From Verrucomicrobiota bacterium (GTDB lineage: Bacteria > Verrucomicrobiota > Verrucomicrobiia > Chthoniobacterales > Chthoniobacteraceae): DNA of 64,000 nucleotides. Where the stretch lies: contig VFJQ01000038.1 in the NCBI GenBank assembly GCA_009885995.1, positions 1 through 64,000 on the forward strand. Direction: 5' to 3'. Below are positions 43,713 through 53,010 of the stretch, piece by piece; positions within the stretch are counted from its first letter, which is position 1, and every line of letters starts with the position of its first letter. A program made the translations under genes and the position numbers. The notes beneath the pieces were generated by a model, which searched no databases, had not been told where the DNA came from, and saw only the letters and a program-made list of their open reading frames with translations.

Positions 43713-46700
43713 ATGAAAACACCAGTCCGCACTCGTCCTGTCGTCTCGAAACGCCGCCGCAGCGGCCAGGTTGAAATCCTCGAAGCGCGTATCGCTCCGG
43801 CGAATGCGTTTGCGGTGGATACGAGCAATAACCTGCTGCAGTTCGATACGGCGACGCCGGGCACGATCATCGACACGCTGCCGATCACGGGCCTCGGCGG
43901 CGATACGATCATCGGCATCGACTTCCGCCCGGCGGACGGGCTGCTCTACGGCGTGGGGAAAAACGGCGCGACCGGCCACATCTTTTCCATCAATGCGAGC
44001 ACCGGCGCGGCGACGCTCGTCTCGACGCTCGCCGCCGATCTGGCGGATGCGACGGCGCCTTATGCGGGGCTCGCTGGCGCGGAGTTTGGCGTGGACTTCA
44101 ACCCCGTGCCGGATCGGCTGCGGGTGGTGAGTAATCTCGGGGAGAACCTGCGGATCAATGTGACGACGGGGCTGGTGATCACGGATGGGAACTTGAATCC
44201 CGGCACACCGAACATCGTCGGCGCGGCTTACACGAACTCGGCCTTCGGGGCGACGACGACGACGCTGTTCACGATCGATGCGACGACTGACACGCTCTTC
44301 ACCCAGAACCCGCCGAACAACGGCATGGAGGTGGCGGTGGGGCCGCTGGGGGTGAATGTGGGCAATGTGCTGGAGTTCGACATCCTCGCCGGCGCGGGCG
44401 GGAGCAATACGGCCTTCCTCGCGGCGACCGTGGGCGGGACGACGGGGCTTTACACCGTGAATCTCACGACCGGGGCGGCGACGCTGGTGGGCGCGATCGG
44501 CGGGGGCGGGACGCAGGTGCGCGGGCTGGCGGTGACGGGGAACTTCACGGCGACGGCAGGGACGTTCACCGGCACGACGAACGCGGAGACGCTGGTGGTG
44601 ACGGAGAGCAGCGGGATGCTGCGGCATAACCGTTTCGATGCGGGCGATGTCGGATTCGCCAGCGCGTTCGACTTCAACTCGACGGTCGCGGGCGACCAGA
44701 CGCTCGCGGTGGGTTCGGCGAGCATCGTCAATGTCACCGGCAGCGGCGGCGCCGACTTCTTCAGCGCGACGCGTTCGACGGATTTCAACGCCGGCACGCT
44801 CAATCTTCCCACGGGCAGAATTTCGCTGACCACTTCGGCGGGCGCGATCCTTAGCGCGGGCGCCAGCGTGACGGGCGCGGGCTTGAGCATCGTCGCCGCG
44901 ACGGGCATCGGCAGCAGCGGCACGCCGCTGGCGACCTCGGTGAGCAACTTCGAAGCGAGCACGACTGCCGGCGGTATCTTCGTCTCGAATACCGGCACGG
45001 CCCTGACCCTCGGCGGGGTCAACGCAACGCTCACCGGCGTTTCGTCCGGCGGTGGCGACATCAGCGTTCTGAATGACAACGCGATCACCGTCACCGAGGC
45101 GGTCGCCGCCAGCGGGGCCGGCGCGATCACGCTCACCACGACGCGGAATATCTCTGTGTCCGCTACCGGGAGCATCAGCGTCGTCGATGGCGCGCTCATG
45201 CTCTCAGCCAACCAGCAGGCGAGCCCGACGGCGGGCGATTTCGGCGGTATCGCCGTGAGCGGCGGCACGGTCTCTTCGACCGGCCTCGGCACGATCACGC
45301 TCCTGGGGCGTGGCGGCGATACCCCGATGACGACGAACCGCAGCGGCGTGGGCTTCGATGGCAACGCCACGCTCTCCAGCGTCAGCGGAAACATCACGAT
45401 CCACGGCCGCTCCGGGACGGGCCTCGCTCTGAACCCGGGCGTGGCGTTTACCAATGACTCCGACCTCACCACCGTGAGCGGCACGGTGGATATCACCGGC
45501 ATCGCGGGCGCGAGCACCGGCGCCGGCGCCACGCGCTCGGTCGGCGTGTGGCTCTTCGGCGGCGGGACCATCAGCTCCACAGGCACCGGCCCGGCAGTCG
45601 GCAGCATCACCATTCACGGGACGGGCGGCGCCGGCGTGACTGAGAACATGGGCATTTGGGTCGTGAACCCCGGCTCGGCCATCCGCACGGTGGATGCGGA
45701 CCTTTCGTTCACCGGGATCGGCGGGAATGGGACGGGCACTCAGAACTTCGGCTTCATCGTGAGCGGCGGCGCTCTCGTCGAAAGCACGGGCACGGGAGTG
45801 GGTGCAGGCAACATCACGATCAACGGCACAGGCGGTGCGGGCGCCGGGTCGGAGATCGGGGTTCTGATTGCCGATCCCAACACGCGTATGCGCTCCGTCG
45901 ATGGCGACATCTCGATCACCGGTTTTGGAGGCACGGGCAGCGGCAGTTTCAAACTCGGCGTGGGCATTTTCGGCGGCGCGGTGATCGAGACCACGGGCAC
46001 CGGCGCCGGTGCCGGGAATCTCGTCATCAACGCCACCGGTGGCAGCGGTATCGACAACAACAGCGGCATCCTGATCGGCGACGCCGCGACGCGCCTGGGC
46101 ACGGTGGATGGGGGCATCTCCATCACGGGCAATGCGACCGCCGGCACGGGCTTCATCCAGGTCGGCGTCAATGTCTTCAGCGGGGCGGTGATCGAGACCA
46201 CGGGCACCGGGGCGGATGCGGGCAATCTCGTGATCTTCGGCAATGGCGCGGCGGGCACCGGCCTGGCCATCGGCGTTCAGGTCGCCGGCGCCAATACGCG
46301 CGTTTCCGTGGTGGGTAGCGATCTTTTCATGCGCGGCCAGGGCGGAGCGGCCACCGGCGGTGAGAACATCGGCATCCGCGTGATTGACGGCGGGCTGATC
46401 CGCTCGACCGGCGCTGGCGTTGGCGCGGGGTCGATCCTGCTCGACGGCACCGGCGGGGGAGTGGCTGGCGCGTCGCAGAGCAACGGCGTCGGCATCCGTG
46501 ACGCCGGCAGCCTCGTGACTTCCCTCGATGGCGCGATCACGATCATCGGCACCGCTGGCACTGGCACGGACACCTTCGGGATCCGGCTCGGCACCAACGG
46601 CGGCCTGGCGGGCGCGGTGACGAGCACCGGCCTCGCCCCGATCACCTTTATCGCCGACAGCATCGCACTCGACCCTTCCGCCATCGTCGCCGCAGCGCTG

Positions 46701-49700
46701 AGCACCGTCACTCTCCGGCAGGAGACGGACGGCACGCTGATCGATCTCGGCGGCGCGGATGGGGTGAATACGCTCGGGCTGACCAATGCGGAGCTGAACG
46801 TCATCACCGCAGCCAACATCATCATCGGCAACGGCGCGGCGGGGAATCTGACGATCACCGACACGATCGCGCCGATGGGCACCAGCCAGCTCGAACTCGT
46901 GACGGGCGGGCAGATCAGCAGCACGAATCCCAACGCGCTCGACGTGATCGTTGCGCGCCTCGGCCTGACGGCAGTCACGGGCATCGGCGTGGGCAATCCG
47001 ATCGTCACCGAAGTGGCGAATCTCGAAGCGAGCACGAACACCGGCGGCATCTTCGCGATCGATGGGAGCGACCTCACCATCGGCGGCGTGAACTCGACGC
47101 TCACCGGCCTCTCCGTCGCGACCAGCGGCGACATCTCAGTGACCGTTGGCGCCACGTTGACTCTCGCGGACACCAATGGCTCCGAGACCATCAAGGGCGG
47201 CAGCACCAGCGGCGATATCACCCTCGTCGCCGGGCTTGATCTGATCGCCACGCTGAACAACGACGCCATCACTGCGCCGGGTGGCAGAATCACCGTCGTG
47301 GCGGGGCAAGACATTCTCTTCGGCACCGTCGCGTTCCAGGCGGACAACGACGTGCGCGCGAGCGGCAGTGTGACGCTGACCGGCGGGCGCAATGTGACCA
47401 TCGCCGGCTTTTCGGACGTGTCGTCGGACGACTTCGGCAATAACACCGGCGGCAGCCTGACCATCGCGGCCGGGAACGACCTCTCAATCTCCGAAGCCAA
47501 CGGCGACGACGCCAGCGCCAGCGCCAACGGCACTGCCGGGGCGGACGTGACGCTCACGGCCGGGTCCGATCGCTTCGTGAGTCTCACCCCGAGTTCCTCG
47601 GATGCCGTCTTCTCGCAGAGCGGCGGCGTGACGATCAACGCGGACCGACTCTTCATCGACGCCGACTCCGGCGTCACGGCGAGCAACGGCATGGTGCTCG
47701 TGCAGCCCCTGACCGCGGGCCGGCTCATCGACCTCGGCTCCACCACGGACCTCGCGGCGAACACGCTCGAGATTTCCGCCATCGAGCTATCGCGTTTCTT
47801 CACGCCGCTGCTGCGCATCGGCAATTCGCTTGCGGGCAACATCACCGTGACCGCGCCGGTGAACGCGCAGAACGCACCGACGCTCTCGCTCACCACCGGC
47901 GGCTCGATTACCTCGCCCGCGCCGGGCTCGATCACCGCGACGAACCTCGCGCTGCACGCGGGCAACGGCATCGGCACCGCCGCCACGCCGCTCGCGACGA
48001 TCGTGAGCAACCTCGCGTTCCTGAACTTCGGCAACCTCGTGAACATCTCGAACACCGGGCTGCTCACGATCAACTCGGTCGATGACCTGCCGACTTCGGA
48101 TAACTTCGGCGGCACCACCACGCTGACCGCCGGCGCGGGTGCGGGCCCGACACCGGGCGGCATCGTCTTCGCGGTCGATACGCACAGCTTCGCCACGCTC
48201 ACCGCGAATGCGACCGAGAGCCCCCAGCCGCAGGATGATGTGCGCGTGAAGTTCCTCGTCGAAGTCGTCGCGGAGACGGGCGACGTGATCTTCAACGCCG
48301 GCGACGGCATCATCGCCGAGGAGAACAGCTTCATCGGCGCGGACGACGAAGTGCGCCTCTCCTTCGGCGTGAACGACGCGGACGGCATCAGCTTCATCGA
48401 TCTGCGCGGCTTCATCACCGCGCGCACGCTCACGCTCGTCGGCAGCTCGATCCACGAGACGATCACGCTCGCGAACCTCGACAAGATTGACGTGCGGTTG
48501 GTGAGCATCTTCACCGGCGTCGGCCAGCCCGATAGCGTGACGCTGCTCGACAACGCGCTCTCGAACGAGATCAACGCGAGCCTGCGCCTCGGCACCTACA
48601 TCGAGGTGCTCGGCTTCCGCTCCGAGGTGCGCGTGTATGAGACGAACACCGCCGACACGCTCACGCTGGCGGGCCGCGAGGGGAATGACACGATCGTCGC
48701 CCAGCCCGGCGTCGAGAGCCTCGTGAGCATCATCCTCGATGGCGGCACGGGGAATGACACGCTGCTCGGCAACGGCATCCTCGTCGGCGGCGAAGGCAAC
48801 GACACGCTCAACGGCGGCACCGGCAACGACACGCTGCTCGGCGACGGCGGGAGCGAATTCCTCTTCGGCCTCACGGCTGCAAATGAACTCGTGCGCTTCT
48901 CGCCCGAGGCGCCCGACTCGATCGTGGCCACGCTCGCCATCACCGGGCTGCAGGCCGGTGAAACGCTCGTCGGCCTCGACGTGCGACCGGCGACCGGCGC
49001 GCTCTACGCGCTCGGCAACACCGCCGGCGTCGGCCGGCTCTACACGGTCGATCCGCTCACCGGCGCGGCGACGCTCGTCGCCACGCTCGCGGCTGATCCG
49101 GCGGATCTGACGTCGCCTTACGCGGCACTCGGCGGCACGGAATTTGGCGTGGACTTCAACCCCGTGCCGGACCGCCTGCGCGTGGTCAGCGACGCGGGGC
49201 AAAACCTGCGCATCAACGTGGATACCGGCCTGGTGACCACGGATGGCGACATCAACGGCGCGACCGCGAGCATCATCGGCGCGGCTTACGCGAATAACTT
49301 CGCCGGCGCGACGGCGACCACGCTGTTCACGATCGATGCGGGCACCAATTCGCTCTTCACGCAGAACCCGCCGAACAACGGCACCGAGGTGCTCGTCGGC
49401 GCGCTCGGCGTGGATGTGGATGCGGTGCTCGGCTTCGACATCGTGCCCGGCACCGGCACGGCGTTCGCCGCGCTGAGCGTCGGCGGCGTCTCGGGTCTCT
49501 ACACGATCGACTTGTTCAATGGGCGCGCGACGCTCGTGGGCAACTTCGGCGGTGGCGCGACGCTGCGCGGCCTCGCAATCGGCGCGACGCAGGGCAATGA
49601 CACGATCAACGGCGCGGCGGGCAACGACACGCTCGTGGGCGGCTTCGGCAATGACGTGCTCAGCGGCGGCACCGGCAACGACCGCATCGAAGCCGGCGAC

Positions 49701-51548
49701 GGTGACGACGCGCTCGACGGCGGCGATGGCACCGACACCCTGAATGGCTTCACCGGCAACGACGTGCTCAGCGGCGGCGCGGGCCTCGACACGCTGATCG
49801 GCGGCACCGGGACGGACGTGCTGCGCGAAACGCGCGACGCGGACTTCACGCTGACCAACGCCGCACTGACCATCGGCACGGACGGCGCGGAGACGCTCAA
49901 CAGCTTCGAGCGCGTGGAACTGACCGGCGGCACGAGCGCGAACCGCTTCAACGTCGGCGCTTTCACCGGCTCGCTCCGGATCACCGGCGGCGATGGCAGC
50001 GACACGCTCGACTATTCGGCATCGGCGCTCGGGGTCGCGATCGACATCGACGCGGTCGGCACGGTCCAGGTCCTCAATGCCAGCGGCGTCGCGCTCACGC
50101 TCGGCGACGTGACGGAGAACTTCACGGGCACGCCGCTCAATGACGTGATCTTCGCCAGCGTGCAGAACTTCCCGCGCCTGATCGACGGGCAGGCACCCTC
50201 GACGCAGCCCGGCCTGCCCGGCGCGCCGATCCCGCCCGGTGACACGCTCACGGTCGATGGGCTCGGGCAGTTCGCGAGGATCACCAAGTTCGACAACAAC
50301 ACCGGCACGGTGACCACGCCCGGCTTCGGCGACATCGCCTTCGACGACGTCGAGGTCATCGATACGATCAACTCCTCGTCGAGCGGCGGCTTTGGCGGCA
50401 CGGACTCGAACGGTGGCAGCGCATTCAGCGCATCGGTCAGCTACGGCGTTGGCAAGGCGCCGACGGATGTGGCCTCGGGCGATCTGAACGGCGACGGCTT
50501 CGACGACATCGTGACGGTGAATACGGGCAGCAAGAGCGTGAGCGTGCTGCTCTCGCGCGGCGACGGCACCTTCTTCCCCGCCGTGGACTATGCGACCGGC
50601 GGGAAGGGCCCGCGCTCGGTGGTGCTGGCGAATATCGACGACAACTCCAGCATCGCGGGTGGCGACGGCGATCTCGACATCGTCGTGACGAACATCGGAT
50701 CGAACTCGGTCTCGGTGCTGCTCAATGACGGTCTCGGCGCCTTTGGGACGGCGACCAAATTCAAGACGGCGGCGAAGCCTTCCACACTTCGAGTCGCCGA
50801 CTTCAACGAAGACGGTCTGCTCGACATCGCGGCGCTGAGTAAATCGACCGCGACCATCAGCGTGCTGCTCAATACGGGGGGCGGCGCGGCCGGCACGGCG
50901 AGCTTCGGCGCATTCACGCGTGTGAAGCCCGGCGGCGCGACCGCGTCGGATTTCGTCGCGGGCAACTTCGACGGCGATGCGAACGGGCATATCGATTTCG
51001 CGGTGGTGCGTCCGGGCGCGCAGAGCGTCGTGGTGCTCACCGGCGATGGGCTCGGCCAATTCACCGCCCAACCGACCCGCTACAAGGTGGGCAAGAACCC
51101 CACCGTCATGGCGGTCGCTGATTTCAACAACGACGGCATCCTCGACATCGTGGTGAACCAAAAGCTCACCCAGTTCGTCAGCATCCTAATCGGTCGTGGT
51201 AATGCGGGCGGCGACCTCTTCGAGCAGCGGCTGCCCACCTCGTTCAAGCGGGCCGTCGGCGGATCGGAGACGCTCGTGATCGGCGACTTCGATGGTGACG
51301 GCAACGCGGACCTCGCATTCGGCTCCGTCAACGGGACGGCGGTCCGCATCGCACTCGGCACCGGGGCTGGGCTCTTCCAGCCGCTCGTCCGCTTCGAGCT
51401 CGCAGCAGTCCCGAGCGGCACGGGTCAGCAGGTCTTCGCCAGCGGGATCGCCGTCGGCGACTTCAACGGTGACGGCGCGCCCGACATCGTGGTGGCCAAT
51501 CGCATGGCGGACCGCGTGAACGTCGCCATCCGCACGCCAACCGTCTAA
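43713..51548 (+). CDS. Giant surface protein: LEPR-XLL-like start, two DUF4394 domains, RTX repeats, FG-GAP repeats
   Basis: The 2611-residue protein opens with a basic stretch and GQVEILEARIAPANA, similar to the LEPR-XLL N-terminal motif of PVC surface proteins. Layout by residue: DUF4394 (about 30-280), long beta-solenoid-like region with many GTGAGAGNI/GTVDGDISITG repeats (about 290-1650), a short RTX calcium-binding array (GNDTLLGNG, GGEGNDTLNGG; about 1650-1710), a second DUF4394 (about 1712-1955), the RTX array resumed (GNDTLVGGFGNDVLSGG; about 1957-2036), and FG-GAP/VCBS blades such as DLNGDGFDDIVTVNTGSKSVSVLL (about 2240-2610). It is probably secreted and calcium-dependent. No PEP-CTERM, sortase or barrel is seen at the C-terminus. 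Confidence 0.88.
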   Translation: MKTPVRTRPVVSKRRRSGQVEILEARIAPANAFAVDTSNNLLQFDTATPGTIIDTLPITGLGGDTIIGIDFRPADGLLYGVGKNGATGHIFSINASTGAATLVSTLAADLADATAPYAGLAGAEFGVDFNPVPDRLRVVSNLGENLRINVTTGLVITDGNLNPGTPNIVGAAYTNSAFGATTTTLFTIDATTDTLFTQNPPNNGMEVAVGPLGVNVGNVLEFDILAGAGGSNTAFLAATVGGTTGLYTVNLTTGAATLVGAIGGGGTQVRGLAVTGNFTATAGTFTGTTNAETLVVTESSGMLRHNRFDAGDVGFASAFDFNSTVAGDQTLAVGSASIVNVTGSGGADFFSATRSTDFNAGTLNLPTGRISLTTSAGAILSAGASVTGAGLSIVAATGIGSSGTPLATSVSNFEASTTAGGIFVSNTGTALTLGGVNATLTGVSSGGGDISVLNDNAITVTEAVAASGAGAITLTTTRNISVSATGSISVVDGALMLSANQQASPTAGDFGGIAVSGGTVSSTGLGTITLLGRGGDTPMTTNRSGVGFDGNATLSSVSGNITIHGRSGTGLALNPGVAFTNDSDLTTVSGTVDITGIAGASTGAGATRSVGVWLFGGGTISSTGTGPAVGSITIHGTGGAGVTENMGIWVVNPGSAIRTVDADLSFTGIGGNGTGTQNFGFIVSGGALVESTGTGVGAGNITINGTGGAGAGSEIGVLIADPNTRMRSVDGDISITGFGGTGSGSFKLGVGIFGGAVIETTGTGAGAGNLVINATGGSGIDNNSGILIGDAATRLGTVDGGISITGNATAGTGFIQVGVNVFSGAVIETTGTGADAGNLVIFGNGAAGTGLAIGVQVAGANTRVSVVGSDLFMRGQGGAATGGENIGIRVIDGGLIRSTGAGVGAGSILLDGTGGGVAGASQSNGVGIRDAGSLVTSLDGAITIIGTAGTGTDTFGIRLGTNGGLAGAVTSTGLAPITFIADSIALDPSAIVAAALSTVTLRQETDGTLIDLGGADGVNTLGLTNAELNVITAANIIIGNGAAGNLTITDTIAPMGTSQLELVTGGQISSTNPNALDVIVARLGLTAVTGIGVGNPIVTEVANLEASTNTGGIFAIDGSDLTIGGVNSTLTGLSVATSGDISVTVGATLTLADTNGSETIKGGSTSGDITLVAGLDLIATLNNDAITAPGGRITVVAGQDILFGTVAFQADNDVRASGSVTLTGGRNVTIAGFSDVSSDDFGNNTGGSLTIAAGNDLSISEANGDDASASANGTAGADVTLTAGSDRFVSLTPSSSDAVFSQSGGVTINADRLFIDADSGVTASNGMVLVQPLTAGRLIDLGSTTDLAANTLEISAIELSRFFTPLLRIGNSLAGNITVTAPVNAQNAPTLSLTTGGSITSPAPGSITATNLALHAGNGIGTAATPLATIVSNLAFLNFGNLVNISNTGLLTINSVDDLPTSDNFGGTTTLTAGAGAGPTPGGIVFAVDTHSFATLTANATESPQPQDDVRVKFLVEVVAETGDVIFNAGDGIIAEENSFIGADDEVRLSFGVNDADGISFIDLRGFITARTLTLVGSSIHETITLANLDKIDVRLVSIFTGVGQPDSVTLLDNALSNEINASLRLGTYIEVLGFRSEVRVYETNTADTLTLAGREGNDTIVAQPGVESLVSIILDGGTGNDTLLGNGILVGGEGNDTLNGGTGNDTLLGDGGSEFLFGLTAANELVRFSPEAPDSIVATLAITGLQAGETLVGLDVRPATGALYALGNTAGVGRLYTVDPLTGAATLVATLAADPADLTSPYAALGGTEFGVDFNPVPDRLRVVSDAGQNLRINVDTGLVTTDGDINGATASIIGAAYANNFAGATATTLFTIDAGTNSLFTQNPPNNGTEVLVGALGVDVDAVLGFDIVPGTGTAFAALSVGGVSGLYTIDLFNGRATLVGNFGGGATLRGLAIGATQGNDTINGAAGNDTLVGGFGNDVLSGGTGNDRIEAGDGDDALDGGDGTDTLNGFTGNDVLSGGAGLDTLIGGTGTDVLRETRDADFTLTNAALTIGTDGAETLNSFERVELTGGTSANRFNVGAFTGSLRITGGDGSDTLDYSASALGVAIDIDAVGTVQVLNASGVALTLGDVTENFTGTPLNDVIFASVQNFPRLIDGQAPSTQPGLPGAPIPPGDTLTVDGLGQFARITKFDNNTGTVTTPGFGDIAFDDVEVIDTINSSSSGGFGGTDSNGGSAFSASVSYGVGKAPTDVASGDLNGDGFDDIVTVNTGSKSVSVLLSRGDGTFFPAVDYATGGKGPRSVVLANIDDNSSIAGGDGDLDIVVTNIGSNSVSVLLNDGLGAFGTATKFKTAAKPSTLRVADFNEDGLLDIAALSKSTATISVLLNTGGGAAGTASFGAFTRVKPGGATASDFVAGNFDGDANGHIDFAVVRPGAQSVVVLTGDGLGQFTAQPTRYKVGKNPTVMAVADFNNDGILDIVVNQKLTQFVSILIGRGNAGGDLFEQRLPTSFKRAVGGSETLVIGDFDGDGNADLAFGSVNGTAVRIALGTGAGLFQPLVRFELAAVPSGTGQQVFASGIAVGDFNGDGAPDIVVANRMADRVNVAIRTPTV

Positions 51549-51557
51549 TCCCTGTGA

Positions 51558-51607
51558 GCGCCGCCGCTCGGTGACGGGTTTATTTCCCGATCACAAAGCG
51601 GCGGCGC
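51558..51607. terminator. Bidirectional terminator-like hairpin between convergent genes
   Basis: Perfect 11-bp arms gcgccgccgct (51558-51568) and agcggcggcgc (51597-51607) flank an inner pairing segment gtgacggg/cccgatcac. It lies between the giant surface-protein stop and the pdxH stop. There is no long T-run on either side. Confidence 0.55.
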
Positions 51608-51612
51608 AAAAC

Positions 51613-52263
51613 TCAGGGCGCGAGGCGCTCGATGCTCCATCCCTCGCCGGTGCGCGTGTAGCGAAGGCGGTCGTGGAGGCGGCTGCGGCGGCCTTGCCAG
51701 AATTCGATCGTGTGCGGACGCACGCGGAAGCCGCCCCAATTCGGCGGGCACGGGATGTGGGTCTCGCCGTGGCGGGTTTTGGCTTCTTCGTATCGGCGCT
51801 CGAGCTCGGTGCGGTCGGGGAGGACTTCGCTCTGCCGCGAAGCCCACGCGCCGAGCTGGCTGCCGAGCGGCCGGCTGGTGAAATACTCCTCGCTCTCCTC
51901 GCGCGGCGTCGGCGCAGCGTGGCCGGCGATGTGGACCTGCCGCTCGAGCGCCGTCCATAGGAAGGTGAGCGAGCAGCGCGGCTCGCGCAGAAGGTGCGCG
52001 GCCTTGGCGCTCTCGTAGTTCGTGAAGAAGGTGAAGCCGCGCTCGTCGCAGACTTTGAGCAGCAGCGTGCGCGTCCACGGCTGGCCATGCTCGTCCACCG
52101 TGGCGACGATCATGGCGTTGGGCTCGATGAGTTGCTGCTGCGTGGCTTCGTCGAGCCAGTGATGAAACTGCGCGATCGGGTCGGCGGCGAGGTCGCTCCG
52201 GCGCAAGCCACGCTGAGCGTAATCCTGTCGGAGGGCGGCGAGTTGTTCGGGTGTGAGTGGCAT
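51613..52263 (-). CDS. pdxH: Pyridoxamine 5'-phosphate oxidase
   Basis: The 216-residue product has the family core: [41 protein letters not shown] (FMN-binding), RQVHIAGHA, and the C-terminal substrate-binding [18 protein letters not shown]. It uses FMN and oxygen to make pyridoxal phosphate. Length is normal. It starts four bases after the MBL hydrolase stop, on the same strand. Confidence 0.95.
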   Translation of the reverse strand: MPLTPEQLAALRQDYAQRGLRRSDLAADPIAQFHHWLDEATQQQLIEPNAMIVATVDEHGQPWTRTLLLKVCDERGFTFFTNYESAKAAHLLREPRCSLTFLWTALERQVHIAGHAAPTPREESEEYFTSRPLGSQLGAWASRQSEVLPDRTELERRYEEAKTRHGETHIPCPPNWGGFRVRPHTIEFWQGRRSRLHDRLRYTRTGEGWSIERLAP

Positions 52264-52267
52264 GGAG

Positions 52268-52882
52268 CTAGAACTCGGAATTCAGAAATGGATTGGTCAG
52301 GCGCTCGTGGCCGATCTTCGTCGCAGGGCCGTGGCCGGGGAGCACGGTGATGTCGTCGCCGAGCGGGAAGACCTTGGACTTGATACCGGTGAAGAGCAGG
52401 TCGCGATCACCGCCGGGGAGATCCCAGCGGCCGACGCCGCCGGCGAAGAGGACGTCGCCACCGAAGAGGATGCGCTGAGCTTTCCACAGGAAGCAAAGGC
52501 TGCCGGGGCAGTGGCCGGGAACGTGGAGCACCTGGAAGTCGATGCCGCCGAGGGTGAGCGCGGGCGTTTCGTCGATGAACTCGCCGCCGCTGACGGGCTC
52601 GATTTCCCAAGCGAAGCCGAGCTTCGTGAAGAAACCGCGCTCGGTGACCATGGGGTGCGTCTCGGGATGGTAGCCGACGCGGCAGCCATGCTCGCGCTGG
52701 ATGCGTGCGGCGTCCCAGACGTGATCGATGTGGCCGTGCGTGAGCAGCAGCAGCGCGACGCGGTGGCCGCGCGTGTTCAGCCACTCGGCAGCGTCCTGAG
52801 GGGCGTCGATGAGGATGCCGGCGGCGGGCAGGAAAAAGCAATTCGTGTCAAAGACGCCGCCAGTGAATGTATCGATCTGCAT
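52268..52882 (-). CDS. MBL-fold metallo-hydrolase
   Basis: ATG 52882 gives 204 residues. The metal site is TxHxHxDH with H49, H51, D53 and H54, then histidine in VPGHCPGS, aspartate in FGGDVLF and a last histidine in LPGHGPAT. The layout is that of glyoxalase II-like hydrolases of small size. No signal peptide. It is the first of a two-gene unit with pdxH. The longer open frame upstream crosses into the divergent protease leader and is ignored. Confidence 0.9.
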   Translation of the reverse strand: MQIDTFTGGVFDTNCFFLPAAGILIDAPQDAAEWLNTRGHRVALLLLTHGHIDHVWDAARIQREHGCRVGYHPETHPMVTERGFFTKLGFAWEIEPVSGGEFIDETPALTLGGIDFQVLHVPGHCPGSLCFLWKAQRILFGGDVLFAGGVGRWDLPGGDRDLLFTGIKSKVFPLGDDITVLPGHGPATKIGHERLTNPFLNSEF

Positions 52883-53010
52883 GTGCGCACAGTTACGAAG
52901 GGCGCGGGGCGGGTGACGAGAGAAACCTGCACTTCCGTCCAGTCCGCCACGCTGACGCGCCTCACGCCTTGTGCTTTCCTGAAGTTCTGCAAGTTTCCGC
53001 CGCCGATTCC

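Noticed and set aside
47787-51161. Minus-strand open frame of 1124 codons
   Set aside because: Antisense to the giant surface protein whose RTX and FG-GAP repeats are clear.
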